NCBI RefSeq assembly: GCF_900103985.1
Contig: NZ_FNIE01000021.1
Span: 1 to 64,000, forward strand
Direction of reading: 5' to 3'
Source: Actinacidiphila guanduensis
Lineage (GTDB): Bacteria; Actinomycetota; Actinomycetes; Streptomycetales; Streptomycetaceae
Length of the DNA: 64,000 nt
The translations under genes and the position numbers were made by a program. Positions within the stretch are counted from its first letter, which is position 1, and each line of letters starts with the position of its first letter. The notes under the pieces were generated by a model. That model saw nothing but the letters and a program-made list of their open reading frames with translations. It had not been told where the DNA came from and did no database searches. Shown in pieces: positions 7,677 to 17,382 of the stretch.

Positions 7677-9074
7677 GTGTCCGCACTCAGCGTCGAGCTG
7701 CTGGCCGCCGCCCCGCCCCCGACGATCACCGACGCCGGCAACACCCGGCTCGCCCTGGCCGCGCTCGCCGGCATCGCCGTCATCGTGCTGCTGATCTCCC
7801 GCTTCAAGCTGCACGCCTTCCTCGCCCTGACGATCGGCTCGGGCGTGCTCGGCTCGGTCGCCGGCGCCCCGCTCGCCAAGACGATCACCAGCTACAGCAA
7901 CGGGCTGGGCTCCACCGTGGCGAGCGTGGGCACCCTGATCGCACTCGGCTCCATCCTCGGCAAGCTACTCGCGGACTCCGGCGGCGCCGACCAGATCGTG
8001 GACACCATCCTGGCCAGGACCAGCAACAAGCGGCTGCCCTGGGCGATGGCCCTGATCGCGGGCCTGGTGGGGCTGCCGCTGTTCTTCGAGATCGGCATCG
8101 TGATGCTGATCCCCGTGGTGCTGCTCGTGGCCCGGCGCAGCGGCGAGTCGCTGATACGGATCGGCATACCCGCCCTCGCCGGCCTGTCGATCATGCACGG
8201 CCTGGTGCCGCCGCACCCGGGGCCGCTGGCCGCGATCGACGCCATCCACGCCGACATGGGCACCACCCTCGCCCTGGGCGTGCTGATCGCCCTGCCCACG
8301 CTCGCCATCGCCGGCCCGCTCTTCGGCCGGTTCGCCGCCGGCTGGGTGGACGTGGCGCCGCCGGAGCGGATGACCCCGGCCCGCCCCTCGGACGACCTGG
8401 AGCGGCGGCCGAGCTTCGCCGCCACCGCGTGCACCATGCTGCTGCCCGTCGTGCTGATGCTCGCCAAGGCGCTCGCCGATGTGATCATCGACGACCAGAG
8501 CAGCCTGGCGTACCGGATCTTCGACGTGATCGGCACGCCGCTGGTCGCGCTGCTGGCCGCGGTGATCGTGGCGATGTTCGCCCTCGGGCGGGCCGCGGGC
8601 TTCGACAAGCAGCGGCTGTCGGCCACCGTGGACGCCTCGCTCGCGCCGATCGCCGGCATCATGCTCATCGTCGCCGCCGGCGGCGGCTTCAAGCAGACGC
8701 TCATCGACTGCGGGGTCGGCCAGACCATCCTGGACTGGTCGAAGGACTGGAACATCTCCGCGTTGCTGCTGGGCTGGCTGATCGCGGTGCTGATCAGGGT
8801 GGCCACCGGCTCGGCGACCGTGGCGATCATCTCGGCCTCGGGCCTTGCGGCGCCGCTGACGGCAGGCATGTCGACCAGCCACACCTCGCTGATGGTGCTC
8901 GCGGTGGGCGCCGGCTCGCTCTTCTTCTCGCACGTCAACGACGCCGGGTTCTGGCTGGTCAAGGAGTACTTCGGGATGGACGTCCCGCAGACGCTGAAGA
9001 CGTGGTCCGCGATGGAGACGGTGATCTCGGTGGTGGCGCTCGGCTTCGTGATGCTGCTGTCGGTGATCATCTAG
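7677..9074 (+). CDS. gntP: Gluconate:H+ symporter GntP
   Basis: A 465-residue, roughly 12-14-helix permease of the GntP family that imports gluconate. Diagnostic motifs are visible: LVPPHPGPLAAIDAIHADMG in the middle of the protein, the glycine-rich IAGIMLIVAAGGGFKQTL region, and LFFSHVNDAGFWLVKEYFGM near the C-terminus. The GTG at 7677 is preceded by CTGGAG, and starting there removes a Pro/Arg-rich leader unlike a membrane protein. It lies 217 bases after gntK across a cytosine-rich gap with no gene; a perfect hairpin follows its stop. Confidence 0.93.
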   Translation: MSALSVELLAAAPPPTITDAGNTRLALAALAGIAVIVLLISRFKLHAFLALTIGSGVLGSVAGAPLAKTITSYSNGLGSTVASVGTLIALGSILGKLLADSGGADQIVDTILARTSNKRLPWAMALIAGLVGLPLFFEIGIVMLIPVVLLVARRSGESLIRIGIPALAGLSIMHGLVPPHPGPLAAIDAIHADMGTTLALGVLIALPTLAIAGPLFGRFAAGWVDVAPPERMTPARPSDDLERRPSFAATACTMLLPVVLMLAKALADVIIDDQSSLAYRIFDVIGTPLVALLAAVIVAMFALGRAAGFDKQRLSATVDASLAPIAGIMLIVAAGGGFKQTLIDCGVGQTILDWSKDWNISALLLGWLIAVLIRVATGSATVAIISASGLAAPLTAGMSTSHTSLMVLAVGAGSLFFSHVNDAGFWLVKEYFGMDVPQTLKTWSAMETVISVVALGFVMLLSVII

Positions 9075-9087
9075 GACGACAGGCAAG

Positions 9088-9133
9088 CGGCGAGCGGCCG
9101 CCGCGGGGGGCTTCCCGCGGCGGCCGCTCGCCG
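9088..9133 (+). terminator. 20-bp perfect hairpin after gntP
   Basis: The arm 9088-9107 is exactly complementary to 9114-9133 around a six-base loop. The hairpin begins 14 bases after the gntP stop and precedes the convergent glucarate dehydratase gene, so it can terminate both directions. There is no T-tract. Confidence 0.85.
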
Positions 9134-9195
9134 TTCGACGGGGGCTGCCGCTCGCCGTTCACCCGGGCTTCGCCGACCCCGCACCCGAGGGCGCA

Positions 9196-10551
9196 TCACC
9201 AGCGCGGCACGCTCGGCGTCGTCCAGCCGGGTTCGGCCAGCCGCATCGCCGCCGCGTCGTCGCGGTCGCGCATCGAGCCGTCGTCGTCCAGCCAGCGCCG
9301 GTGCAGGGCGGCAAGGGCGTCCCGGTCGAGTTCGACGCCGAGGCCCGGCAGGTCGCTGACGGCCAGCCGGCCGCTGTCGAAGACGTGCCGGCGGGTGATG
9401 ACGTCCTCGGTCTGCCACGGGTAGTGCGAGTCGCAGGCGTAGTCGAGGTTGGGCACCGTGGCGGCGACGTGGGTCATGGCGGCCAGGCTGATGCCGAGGT
9501 GGGTGTTGGAGTGCATCGACAGGCCCACGCCGAAGGTGCGGCAGATCGCGGCCAGGTGCTGGGTGTTGCGCAGCCCGCCCCAGTAGTGGTGGTCGGAGAG
9601 CACGACCTGGACCGCGCCGCGGGTGAAGGCGTCGCGGATCTCGGGGAAGGTGGTCACGCACATGTTGGTGGCCAGCGGTACGGCGGTGCCCGCGGCGACC
9701 TGCGCCATGCGGTCCGTGGTGCTCGCCGGGTCCTCCAGGTACTCCAGGACGTCGCCGAGTTCACCGGCCACCTTCAGCGAGGTCTCCACCGACCAGGCCC
9801 CGTTGGGGTCCAGGCGCAGCGGCTTGCCGGGGAACGCCTCGGCGAGCGCGCGGATCGCGGCGACCTCCTGCTCGGGCGGGAAGACGCCGCCCTTGAGCTT
9901 GAAGGAGCCGAAGCCGTAGGTGTCGGCGAAGCGGCGGGCCTGGGCGACGACGCCCTCGGGGTCCAGGGCCGCGCCCCAGTCGTCGCTCTCGCCGCGGCCC
10001 TGCGGGTGCTCGGCGAAGCGGTAGAAGAGGTAGGCGCTGTAGTCCACGGCGTCGCGCACCTTGCCGCCGAGCAGGGCGTGCACGGGCAGGCCGAGGCACT
10101 TGCCGAGGGCGTCCAGGCACGCCACCTCGAAGCCGGAGACGACCGACAGCCGCAGCTTGTCGGCGGTCTGGACACCGCGCAGGCCGCCGGTGTCCACCGA
10201 GTCGGAGACCTCCTCGGGCAGGGCGCACACCCGCGCGGCCAGGTCGGCGAGGCCGTTGAGGTCGGCGAGCCGGTGGCCGGGCAGCGCCTCGGCGAGGGGG
10301 GCGGCCAGGTCCAGGTAGCGGGTGTCGCCGTAGGTCTCGCCGACGCCGGTGGTGCCGTCCGCGGTGACCACCTCGACGATGAGCCGGGGGGTGTAGGGCT
10401 GGTGGACGCCTTGGGTGTTGAGCAGCGGCGGGTCGGCGATGAGGATGGGGGTCAGCCGCACCTCCGCGACGGTCAGCGCAAGGCCGCGCGGGGATCCGGC
10501 CGGCTCGGACACCGCGGCCGCCGTCTGCATATGTGAATTATGTTCACCCAT
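9196..10551 (-). CDS. gudD: Glucarate dehydratase, enolase superfamily
   Basis: A 451-residue enolase-superfamily enzyme of the glucarate dehydratase subgroup, converting D-glucarate (or L-idarate) to 5-keto-4-deoxyglucarate. Visible catalytic elements are the KLK pair in FGSFKLKGGVF, metal ligands in LRLDPNGAW, EYLEDP and the later acidic strand, and the family-specific NMCVTTFPEI, LSDHHYWGGLR and HSNTHLGISLAAMTH segments. The start at 10551 is supported by a promoter that would place the transcript 5' end next to this ATG; an in-frame ATG at 10530 is the alternative. With the gluconate operon it makes a sugar-acid module, although aldolase and KDG genes are absent here. Confidence 0.92.
   Translation of the reverse strand: MGEHNSHMQTAAAVSEPAGSPRGLALTVAEVRLTPILIADPPLLNTQGVHQPYTPRLIVEVVTADGTTGVGETYGDTRYLDLAAPLAEALPGHRLADLNGLADLAARVCALPEEVSDSVDTGGLRGVQTADKLRLSVVSGFEVACLDALGKCLGLPVHALLGGKVRDAVDYSAYLFYRFAEHPQGRGESDDWGAALDPEGVVAQARRFADTYGFGSFKLKGGVFPPEQEVAAIRALAEAFPGKPLRLDPNGAWSVETSLKVAGELGDVLEYLEDPASTTDRMAQVAAGTAVPLATNMCVTTFPEIRDAFTRGAVQVVLSDHHYWGGLRNTQHLAAICRTFGVGLSMHSNTHLGISLAAMTHVAATVPNLDYACDSHYPWQTEDVITRRHVFDSGRLAVSDLPGLGVELDRDALAALHRRWLDDDGSMRDRDDAAAMRLAEPGWTTPSVPRW
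10533..10547. promoter_or_regulatory. Palindrome at gudD start
   Basis: GTGAA-N5-TTCAC, a palindrome overlapping the first codons of the glucarate dehydratase gene and lying just downstream of its predicted transcription start. This position suits a repressor roadblock. No local regulator is an obvious partner. Confidence 0.45.
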
Positions 10552-10559
10552 AAGACCAC

Positions 10560-10589
10560 AGGGTAGGTGGGGCGCCTCAGGGGCGTCAA
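10560..10589 (-). promoter_or_regulatory. Promoter of glucarate dehydratase gene
   Basis: On the minus strand TTGACG (10589-10584), an 18-base spacer and TACCCT (10565-10560) match the housekeeping consensus. Transcription would start near 10553, giving a leaderless or almost leaderless message from ATG at 10551. Confidence 0.55.
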
Positions 10590-10752
10590 CGCGGCCCCCA
10601 CCTGGCGTCCCTCGTGTGAGCCGAGCCCGCCGGGGAGCGCCACGGCCGCCGCCCCCTCACGTACCGCCCAGCCGTGCCCGCGCCCTCGCCGCAGCCACGC
10701 GGCCCCCGCACCCGCGGCCCGAGCGAACACCGGACGACAGCAGGCGGAACAC

Positions 10753-10781
10753 TGGACGACATACCAACCGGTCGGTAATAT
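10753..10781 (+). promoter_or_regulatory. Promoter and TetR-type operator of acyl-CoA genes
   Basis: TGGACG (10753-10758), 17 bases and TAATAT (10776-10781) make a plausible promoter. The palindrome TACCAACCGGTCGGTA (10762-10777; 7 of 8 base pairs symmetric) fills the spacer. Transcription would begin about 10788 and translation at 10790, so the message is probably leaderless. The TetR gene at 14107-14739 is the natural candidate to bind here. Confidence 0.6.
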
Positions 10782-10789
10782 GCTGGCCC

Positions 10790-11839
10790 ATGAGCGCTCC
10801 CGACTCCCTCCCGGGCCTCGACCTCGACCGGCTCCGCGCCCACCTGGACCGCGAGCTGCCCGGGCTGCTCGACGGCGACCTGCGGGCCGAGCTGATCCAG
10901 GGCGGCCGGTCCAACCTCACCTACCGCGTCACCGACGGCACCGGCACCTGGGTGGTCCGCCGTCCCCCGCTCGGCCATGTGCTGGCCACCGCCCACGACA
11001 TGGCCCGCGAGCACCGGGTGATCAGCGCCCTCGCCCCCACCTCCGTCCCCGTCCCGCGCACCCTGCTGCTCTGCGAGGACCCGGAGGTGATCGGCGCGCC
11101 CTTCTACGTCATGGAGCACGTCGCCGGCACCCCGTACCGCAGCGAGGAGCAGCTGCGCGCGCTCGGGCCCGAGCGCACCCGCGCGGCCGTGCACCACCTC
11201 GTGGACACCCTCGTGGACCTGCACGCGGTGGACCCCGCGGCGGTGGGGCTGGCCGGGTTCGGCCGGCCCGAGGGCTTCCTCGACCGGCAACTGCGGCGCT
11301 GGGGCAAGCAGCTGGACTCCTCCCGCAGCCGCGAACTGCCCGGCATGGACGAGTTGCACGCCGGCCTCGGCCGCACGCTGCCGCACTCCCCCGCCCCGGC
11401 GATCGTGCACGGCGACTACCGCCTGGACAACGTCCTGATGGACCCGGACGGGACACCGACCGCCGTGCTCGACTGGGAGATGTCCACCTTCGGCGACCCG
11501 CTCACCGACCTCGGCCTGCTGGTGATGTACAGCGAGCAGCGCGACGCCGACCTCCTGTCGGCCCCCACCACCGGCGGCGCCCCCGGCCACCCCTCGCCGC
11601 AGGAGATCGTCGGCCGCTACGCCGAGCGCTCGGGGCGCGACGTGGCCGCCGTCGACTGGTACACCGCCTTCGCCTACTTCAAGCTGGCGGTGATCGTGGA
11701 GGGCATCCACTACCGCTGGACCCTCGGCCGGACCGTCGGGCCGGGCTTCGACCGGATCGGCTCGGTCGTCCCGGTCTTCGTCGCACGCGGCCTGGAGCGG
11801 CTCGCGCGGCCCTCCGGCCACTCCCACAGCGAGGACTGA
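10790..11839 (+). CDS. APH/ACAD10-like phosphotransferase
   Basis: A 349-residue protein kinase-like phosphotransferase of the APH family, of the type paired with acyl-CoA dehydrogenases (like the kinase domain of mammalian ACAD10/11). The catalytic loop HGDYRLDNVL starts about residue 206 and the metal-binding LDWEM follows at about 226. The N-terminal glycine-rich strand region (LIQGGRSNLTYRV) is near residue 40. By analogy with ACAD10/11 it may phosphorylate a 4-hydroxyacyl-CoA so that the neighbouring dehydrogenase can process it; this is inferred. Six bases separate it from the acyl-CoA dehydrogenase, so they form one operon. Its promoter carries a TetR-type operator. Confidence 0.85.
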   Translation: MSAPDSLPGLDLDRLRAHLDRELPGLLDGDLRAELIQGGRSNLTYRVTDGTGTWVVRRPPLGHVLATAHDMAREHRVISALAPTSVPVPRTLLLCEDPEVIGAPFYVMEHVAGTPYRSEEQLRALGPERTRAAVHHLVDTLVDLHAVDPAAVGLAGFGRPEGFLDRQLRRWGKQLDSSRSRELPGMDELHAGLGRTLPHSPAPAIVHGDYRLDNVLMDPDGTPTAVLDWEMSTFGDPLTDLGLLVMYSEQRDADLLSAPTTGGAPGHPSPQEIVGRYAERSGRDVAAVDWYTAFAYFKLAVIVEGIHYRWTLGRTVGPGFDRIGSVVPVFVARGLERLARPSGHSHSED

Positions 11840-11845
11840 GCACCC

Positions 11846-13060
<1,215 letters not shown>

Positions 13061-13101
13061 CGCTTCTACGGAGCCGGCCCCCGCACGCCGTGTCCTTGGC
13101 G

Positions 13102-14085
13102 TCAGGGCGTGACCACCAGGCGGCCGGTCGTCGTGCCCTCCGCCACCCTGGCCACCGCGTCCGCTGCCTCCGTCAGAGGGAGGCGGGCGGAGATCAGGGG
13201 GCGGATGGAGCCCTTGGCGGCCAGATCGGTGAGTTCCTGGTGGGCGGCGGGGATCGCCGCCGGGTCCTGGGTGGCGTACAGGCCCCAATGGAGGCCGAGG
13301 ATGGCGTAGTTCTTCACCAGGGCGTGGTTGAGGGCGGGCGTCGGGATCGTGCCGCTGGTGAAGCCGACCACGACGATGCGGCCCTCGAAGGCGACGCACT
13401 TGGTGGAACGGGCGTAGGACTCGCCGCCGACCGGGTCGTAAACGACGTCGGCGCCGCGCCCGCCGGTGAACTCCTTGACGGCGGCGACGAAGTCGCCGGC
13501 GTGGCGGTCCACGACGAGGTCGGCCCCGAGCGCGGCGGCCGCCTCGGCCTTCTCCGGGCCGCCCACGACACCGACGACCCTGGCGCCCGCGGCCTTGCCG
13601 AGCTGCACGGCCGCGCTGCCGACGCCGCCCGCGGCCGCGTGGACCAGAAGCGTCTCGCCGGGCCGCAGCGCCGCCCTGCGGTGCAGGCCGAACCAGCCGG
13701 TCTGGTAGGCGATGTGCAGGGCGGCCGCCTCGGCGTCGTCCAGCGCGTCGGGCGCGGGCAGCACGCCCGCGGCGGGCACGACGGCGTACTGCGCGAAGGC
13801 TCCGCCGGGCAGCGCGGCGGTGCTGATGACGCGCGTGCCGGGTTCGGGTCCCGTCACGCCCGGCCCGGCCGCGTCCACCTCGCCGCACATCTCCACGCCC
13901 GGCGTGAAGGGCAGCGGCGGCCGCACCTGGTACTGCCCGCGGCACAGCATCGCGTCGGGGAAGTTGACGGCGGCGGCCCGCACCCGCAGGCGCACCTGGC
14001 CGGGCCCGGGCTCGGGGACGGGCACCTCGTCCAGGCGCATGACGTCGCGCGGCTCGCCGGTCTCGTGGACGCGCCATGCCTTCAC
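13102..14085 (-). CDS. NADPH:quinone oxidoreductase family protein
   Basis: A 327-residue zinc-independent medium-chain dehydrogenase/reductase of the quinone oxidoreductase type. The N-terminal GroES-like half contains AAAVNFPDAMLCRGQYQ and FTPGVEMCGEV. The Rossmann half carries the NADPH motif AAAGGVGSAAVQLGKAAGARVVG near residue 145. It lacks structural-zinc cysteines. GTG at 14085 was chosen because GGGAG lies eight bases upstream and the frame then begins with the family-typical VKAWRVHETGEP; a TTG at 14100 is possible. It is 21 bases downstream of the TetR gene and probably co-transcribed, which suggests it is part of the same regulated acyl-CoA or enoyl metabolism. Confidence 0.88.
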   Translation of the reverse strand: MKAWRVHETGEPRDVMRLDEVPVPEPGPGQVRLRVRAAAVNFPDAMLCRGQYQVRPPLPFTPGVEMCGEVDAAGPGVTGPEPGTRVISTAALPGGAFAQYAVVPAAGVLPAPDALDDAEAAALHIAYQTGWFGLHRRAALRPGETLLVHAAAGGVGSAAVQLGKAAGARVVGVVGGPEKAEAAAALGADLVVDRHAGDFVAAVKEFTGGRGADVVYDPVGGESYARSTKCVAFEGRIVVVGFTSGTIPTPALNHALVKNYAILGLHWGLYATQDPAAIPAAHQELTDLAAKGSIRPLISARLPLTEAADAVARVAEGTTTGRLVVTP

Positions 14086-14106
14086 GGGCTCAACTCCCAA
14101 GGGGGG

Positions 14107-14739
14107 TCAGGGCAGCCGCACGGAGTGCAGCAGCAGGTCGGAGAACTCCGCGGCGACCTGCCGCGCGGACAGCGGGCCGTCCGCGCGGTACCAGGTGCCG
14201 AGGTGGTGCACGGAGCCGAAGAAGAAGTCCGCGACGAGGTCGGCGCTCGCCTCGGGCCGGAACCGGCCCGCGCGCTGCCCCTCCTCGATCAGGCCGCGGA
14301 ACCTCTCGTGGTAGCGGCGCCGCTCGGCCCGCACCGCCTTCTGCTGGTCGGGGCCGAGGTGGTGCATGGACAGGAAGAAGATCTTCGTGTCGTCGAGGTT
14401 CTCGATGCTGGTGACGACGACGTCGGCGGCGGCCTCGGCCAGCCGCTCCTCCACCGGCGCCGCGCTGGAGGCGATGGCTTCCAGCCGCTCGGTCTGCAGC
14501 CGCAGCACGCGGCCGTAGATCTCGTGGAGCAGGTCGTCCTTGGCGCCGAAGTAGTGGTAGAGCGCGCCCTTGGTGACGCCGGCGGCCGCCACGATCTCCT
14601 GCACCGAGGTGCGGTCGTAGCCGCGCTCGGCGAAGAGCCGGGTGGCCTCGGCGAGCAGCCGCTCGGGGACCGCGCCGGCCGGGGCGGGCCGCGCGCCCTG
14701 CTCCCCGCTGCCGGTGCCGCCCGTCGCATCGCGTGCCAT
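14107..14739 (-). CDS. TetR family regulator
   Basis: A 210-residue TetR/AcrR repressor. The DNA-binding domain is at residues 26-72, with the recognition helix in VQEIVAAAGVTKGALYHYFGAKDDLL. The C-terminal ligand domain resembles the fatty-acid-type TetR_C (IFFLSMHHLGPDQQ, FFFGSVHHLGTWYR). A 23-residue Gly/Ala-rich tail precedes the HTH. Its neighbours on both sides are acyl-CoA genes. The operators at 10762-10777 and 17306-17321, which share GGTCGGT, are its likely targets, with an acyl-CoA as likely inducer. Both statements are inferred. Confidence 0.88.
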   Translation of the reverse strand: MARDATGGTGSGEQGARPAPAGAVPERLLAEATRLFAERGYDRTSVQEIVAAAGVTKGALYHYFGAKDDLLHEIYGRVLRLQTERLEAIASSAAPVEERLAEAAADVVVTSIENLDDTKIFFLSMHHLGPDQQKAVRAERRRYHERFRGLIEEGQRAGRFRPEASADLVADFFFGSVHHLGTWYRADGPLSARQVAAEFSDLLLHSVRLP

Positions 14740-14773
14740 GGCCTGTGCCTTTCCTGAGGCTCGGGAGGGGGTG

Positions 14774-14803
14774 CCGGTGCCCGCCGCGAGGCGGGCGGAC
14801 CGG
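14774..14803 (-). terminator. Hairpin after acyl-CoA ligase
   Basis: GCCCGCC (14779-14785), loop GCGA, then GGCGGGC (14790-14796), with an outer CCGGT/ACCGG pairing at 14774-14778 and 14799-14803. It lies 13 bases past the stop of the minus-strand ligase gene and upstream of the TetR start. Confidence 0.6.
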
Positions 14804-14815
14804 CGTCTACGGACC

Positions 14816-16486
14816 CTATCCGGCGCCCTGCCCCGTCACCGCCCGCAGCTCGCGCCGCAGGATCTTGCCCGACGCCGTCTTCGGCAGCTCGGTGAGCACC
14901 TCGACCTGCCGCGGGTACTTGTACGCCGCCAGCCGCTCCCGGCAGTAGGCGACCAGGTCGCCGGGCTCGGCCTTCTCGCCCGGCCGCAGGCTGACGTACG
15001 CCTTGACGCTCTCGCCCCGGTAGGCGTCGGGCACGCCGACGACGGCGGCCTCGCGCACGGCCGGGTGCGTGTAGAGGACGTCCTCGACCTCGCGCGGCCA
15101 GACCTTGAACCCGGAGGCGTTGATCATGTCCTTCTTGCGGTCCACGACGTAGAGCCAGCCGTCCTGGTCCATGAACCCGATGTCGCCGGTGCGCAGTTCG
15201 CCGCCGGGCAGCGCCGCCTGCGACTCCGCGGGCCGGTCCAGGTAGCCGGGGACGACCATGGGGCCGCGCACGGCGATCTCGCCCTGCTCGCCGAAGGGCA
15301 CCTCGGCGCCGGCCTCGTCCAGGATGCGCACCATCGTGCCGGGCCCGGGCACGCCGACCGCGAGGGTGCCGGAGACGGGATCAACGGGGGCCTCCTCGCC
15401 GGGCGGCACCGTGGCGCAGGGCGCGGTGCACTCGGTCAGGCCGTAGCCGTTGGCGAGGTAGAGCCCGCCGGAGCGGGCCCGGAAGGACTCCACCACCGCG
15501 GGCGGCAGCGGGGCGCCGCCGGAGGAGACCAGGCGGAAGGACGCGAAGTCGGCGGGGCCCGCGTCGGGCCGGGCGAGCAGCGCCATGAACGCGGTGGCCG
15601 GCCCCACGGTGTAGGCGGGGCGGTGCTCGCGGAAGGCGTCGAGCACCACGCCGGGTTCGAAGCGGTGCGCGAGCGCGAGGGTGTGCCCGCCGGCCAGGGC
15701 GGAGGCGAACTCGCAGACCATGCCGGTGATGTGGAAGAGCGGGGCGAGCGCGAACAGCACCGCGTCCTCGGGGAGTTGCTGCAGCCGCACCTGCCGGTGG
15801 GCGTTGAAGGAGATGTTGCCGTGGGTGTTCAGCGCGCCCTTGGGGCGGCCGCTGGTGCCGGAGGTGTAGCTGACCAGCGCGGTGTCGCCGGCCTGCGGCA
15901 GTGGCAGGTCGGGGCGCGGGCCGGCGGCCGCCCGGGCGGCGGCGAGCAGGTCGTCCGCGCCCTCGCCGGGTGCGGTCCGCGGGCCGGTCAGCGCCCGCGG
16001 GTCGTCGCGGGTCTGCAGGTCGTACTCGCTGGCGGTCAGCGCGATCCGCACCGGTGAGGCGGCGGCCGTGGCGCGGACGGAGGCCTGCCAGGCGGCCGGT
16101 GAGCAGACCAGGGCGGCGGCGTGCGCGTCGAACAGCACGTGCGCCAACTCGTCGTGCTTGTACATGGGGTTGACGGGGATCACGGCGCCGCCGGCCTTCC
16201 AGGTGCCGAGCACGGCGATCGCGAACTGCGGGATGTTCTGCAGCATCACCGCGAGCCGGTCGCCGGGGGCGAAGCCGCGGGCGGCCAGGTGGCGGGCGAA
16301 CCCGTCGGACAGCGCGTCCAGTTCGCGGTAGGTCAGGGCGCCGTCGAAGTAGCGCAGGGCGGCCCGCTCGGGCCGGTGCGCCGCGGCGTCCAGGAAGGCG
16401 TGCAGCACGGACGGCGGGTGGTCGCCGGGGGTCTGCTGCTCGGCGGTGTAGAACTTCAGCCAGGGCTGGTCGGCGTAGCCGCTCAT
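14816..16486 (-). CDS. Long-chain acyl-CoA ligase (AMP-binding)
   Basis: A 556-residue adenylate-forming enzyme that activates carboxylic acids to acyl-CoA via acyl-AMP. The P-loop YTSGTSGRPKG is at residues 207-217; NGYGLTECTAP (A5 motif), ELRTGDIGFMDQDGWLYVVDRKKDMI (A7-A8) and the catalytic lysine motif LPKTASGKILRREL near the C-terminus are all intact. The substrate is probably a medium- or long-chain or aromatic acid. The ATG at 16486 overlaps the last bases of the SDR gene by four bases, so both are in one operon expressed from the promoter near 17310. Confidence 0.93.
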   Translation of the reverse strand: MSGYADQPWLKFYTAEQQTPGDHPPSVLHAFLDAAAHRPERAALRYFDGALTYRELDALSDGFARHLAARGFAPGDRLAVMLQNIPQFAIAVLGTWKAGGAVIPVNPMYKHDELAHVLFDAHAAALVCSPAAWQASVRATAAASPVRIALTASEYDLQTRDDPRALTGPRTAPGEGADDLLAAARAAAGPRPDLPLPQAGDTALVSYTSGTSGRPKGALNTHGNISFNAHRQVRLQQLPEDAVLFALAPLFHITGMVCEFASALAGGHTLALAHRFEPGVVLDAFREHRPAYTVGPATAFMALLARPDAGPADFASFRLVSSGGAPLPPAVVESFRARSGGLYLANGYGLTECTAPCATVPPGEEAPVDPVSGTLAVGVPGPGTMVRILDEAGAEVPFGEQGEIAVRGPMVVPGYLDRPAESQAALPGGELRTGDIGFMDQDGWLYVVDRKKDMINASGFKVWPREVEDVLYTHPAVREAAVVGVPDAYRGESVKAYVSLRPGEKAEPGDLVAYCRERLAAYKYPRQVEVLTELPKTASGKILRRELRAVTGQGAG

Positions 16487-17271
16487 ACCGCTTCCCCTTT
16501 CCCGCCCGTGCGGTCCTCGTACAGGCGCTGGAGCTTGTTCATCCCGCGCAGCCAGCGTTCGGGTTCGGTGGCGCGGGCGGCGTGGAAGCCGGCGACCTCG
16601 GGGTGCGGGAGGATCAGGAAGCGCTCGTCCGCGATGCCGTCGAGGACCGCCTTGGCGACCTCCTCGGGCTCGATGGCGGTGGGCGCCAGGACGAGTTCGC
16701 CCGCGATGCCGGCGGCGGTGAGCATGTCGGTGCGCACCCCCTGCGGGCAGACGGCGTGCACGCGGATGCCGCGGTGCCGGTAGGTGAGCGAGAGCCACTC
16801 GGCGAAGGCGAGCGCGCCGTGCTTGGTCACCGTGTACGGGGCCGCGCCGATCATCGTCAGCAGGCCGGCGGCGGAGACGGTGGACACGAAGCGGCCCGAG
16901 CCGCGCTCCAGCCACTCCGGCAGCAGGGCGCGGGCGGCGCGGACATGGCTCATCACGTTGACGTCCCAGGCCAGTTCCCACGCCGCGTCCTCGGCCTCGG
17001 GGCCGCCACCGGTGCCGACCCCGGCGTTGGCGCAGAAGACGTCGACGCCGCCGCCGAGCGCGTCCCGGGCGGCGGGGACGATGCCGGAGGCGTCGCCCGG
17101 GACGACCGCCGCGCCGATCTCGGCGGCCAGGTCCCGCACCGACTCCTCGGTGAGGTCGTTCACCGCCACGCGGGCCCCCGCGGCGGTGAAGGCGCGGGCG
17201 AGGGCGGCCCCGATTCCGCCGCCCGCCCCGGTGACGACCACCCGGGCGCCGCGCAGCGCTTCCTCGACCAC
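16483..17271 (-). CDS. Short-chain dehydrogenase/reductase
   Basis: A 262-residue classical SDR. The cofactor motif TGAGGGIG is at residues 14-21, DASGIV marks the adenine-binding Asp, NAGVG follows, and the catalytic pair is Y146 and K150 in YTVTKHG. It likely oxidises a 3-hydroxyacyl-CoA or related alcohol with NAD(P). GTG at 17271 is preceded by GGGAG at five bases. The gene is first in an operon with the acyl-CoA ligase (4-base overlap). An operator half-site shared with the phosphotransferase promoter sits just upstream. Confidence 0.9.
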   Translation of the reverse strand: MVEEALRGARVVVTGAGGGIGAALARAFTAAGARVAVNDLTEESVRDLAAEIGAAVVPGDASGIVPAARDALGGGVDVFCANAGVGTGGGPEAEDAAWELAWDVNVMSHVRAARALLPEWLERGSGRFVSTVSAAGLLTMIGAAPYTVTKHGALAFAEWLSLTYRHRGIRVHAVCPQGVRTDMLTAAGIAGELVLAPTAIEPEEVAKAVLDGIADERFLILPHPEVAGFHAARATEPERWLRGMNKLQRLYEDRTGGKGEAV

Positions 17272-17301
17272 GGTGTCTCCCTCGACTCGATGGCGGATAT
17301 C

Positions 17302-17321
17302 GGCATACTAAGCGGTCGGTC
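17302..17321 (-). promoter_or_regulatory. SDR-ligase promoter with GGTCGGT operator
   Basis: Read on the minus strand, TAGTAT (-10, complement of ATACTA at 17305-17310) is overlapped by the sequence TACTAAGCGGTCGGTC (plus-strand 17306-17321). This is a partial palindrome with the same GGTCGGT half as the operator at 10762-10777. It is likely a second target of the local TetR. Confidence 0.45.
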
Positions 17322-17338
17322 ACCGCTGCGGAACCCCG

Positions 17339-17376
17339 CCGCGGGAGCGTGCGCGGCCGGGCGCACGCCCCCGCGG
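17339..17376 (-). terminator. Hairpin after penicillin acylase gene
   Basis: Arms 17339-17354 and 17361-17376 pair over 15 of 16 positions (one A-C mismatch) around GGCCGG. It lies seven bases beyond the stop of the minus-strand acylase gene. Confidence 0.75.
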
Positions 17377-17382
17377 GACCCG

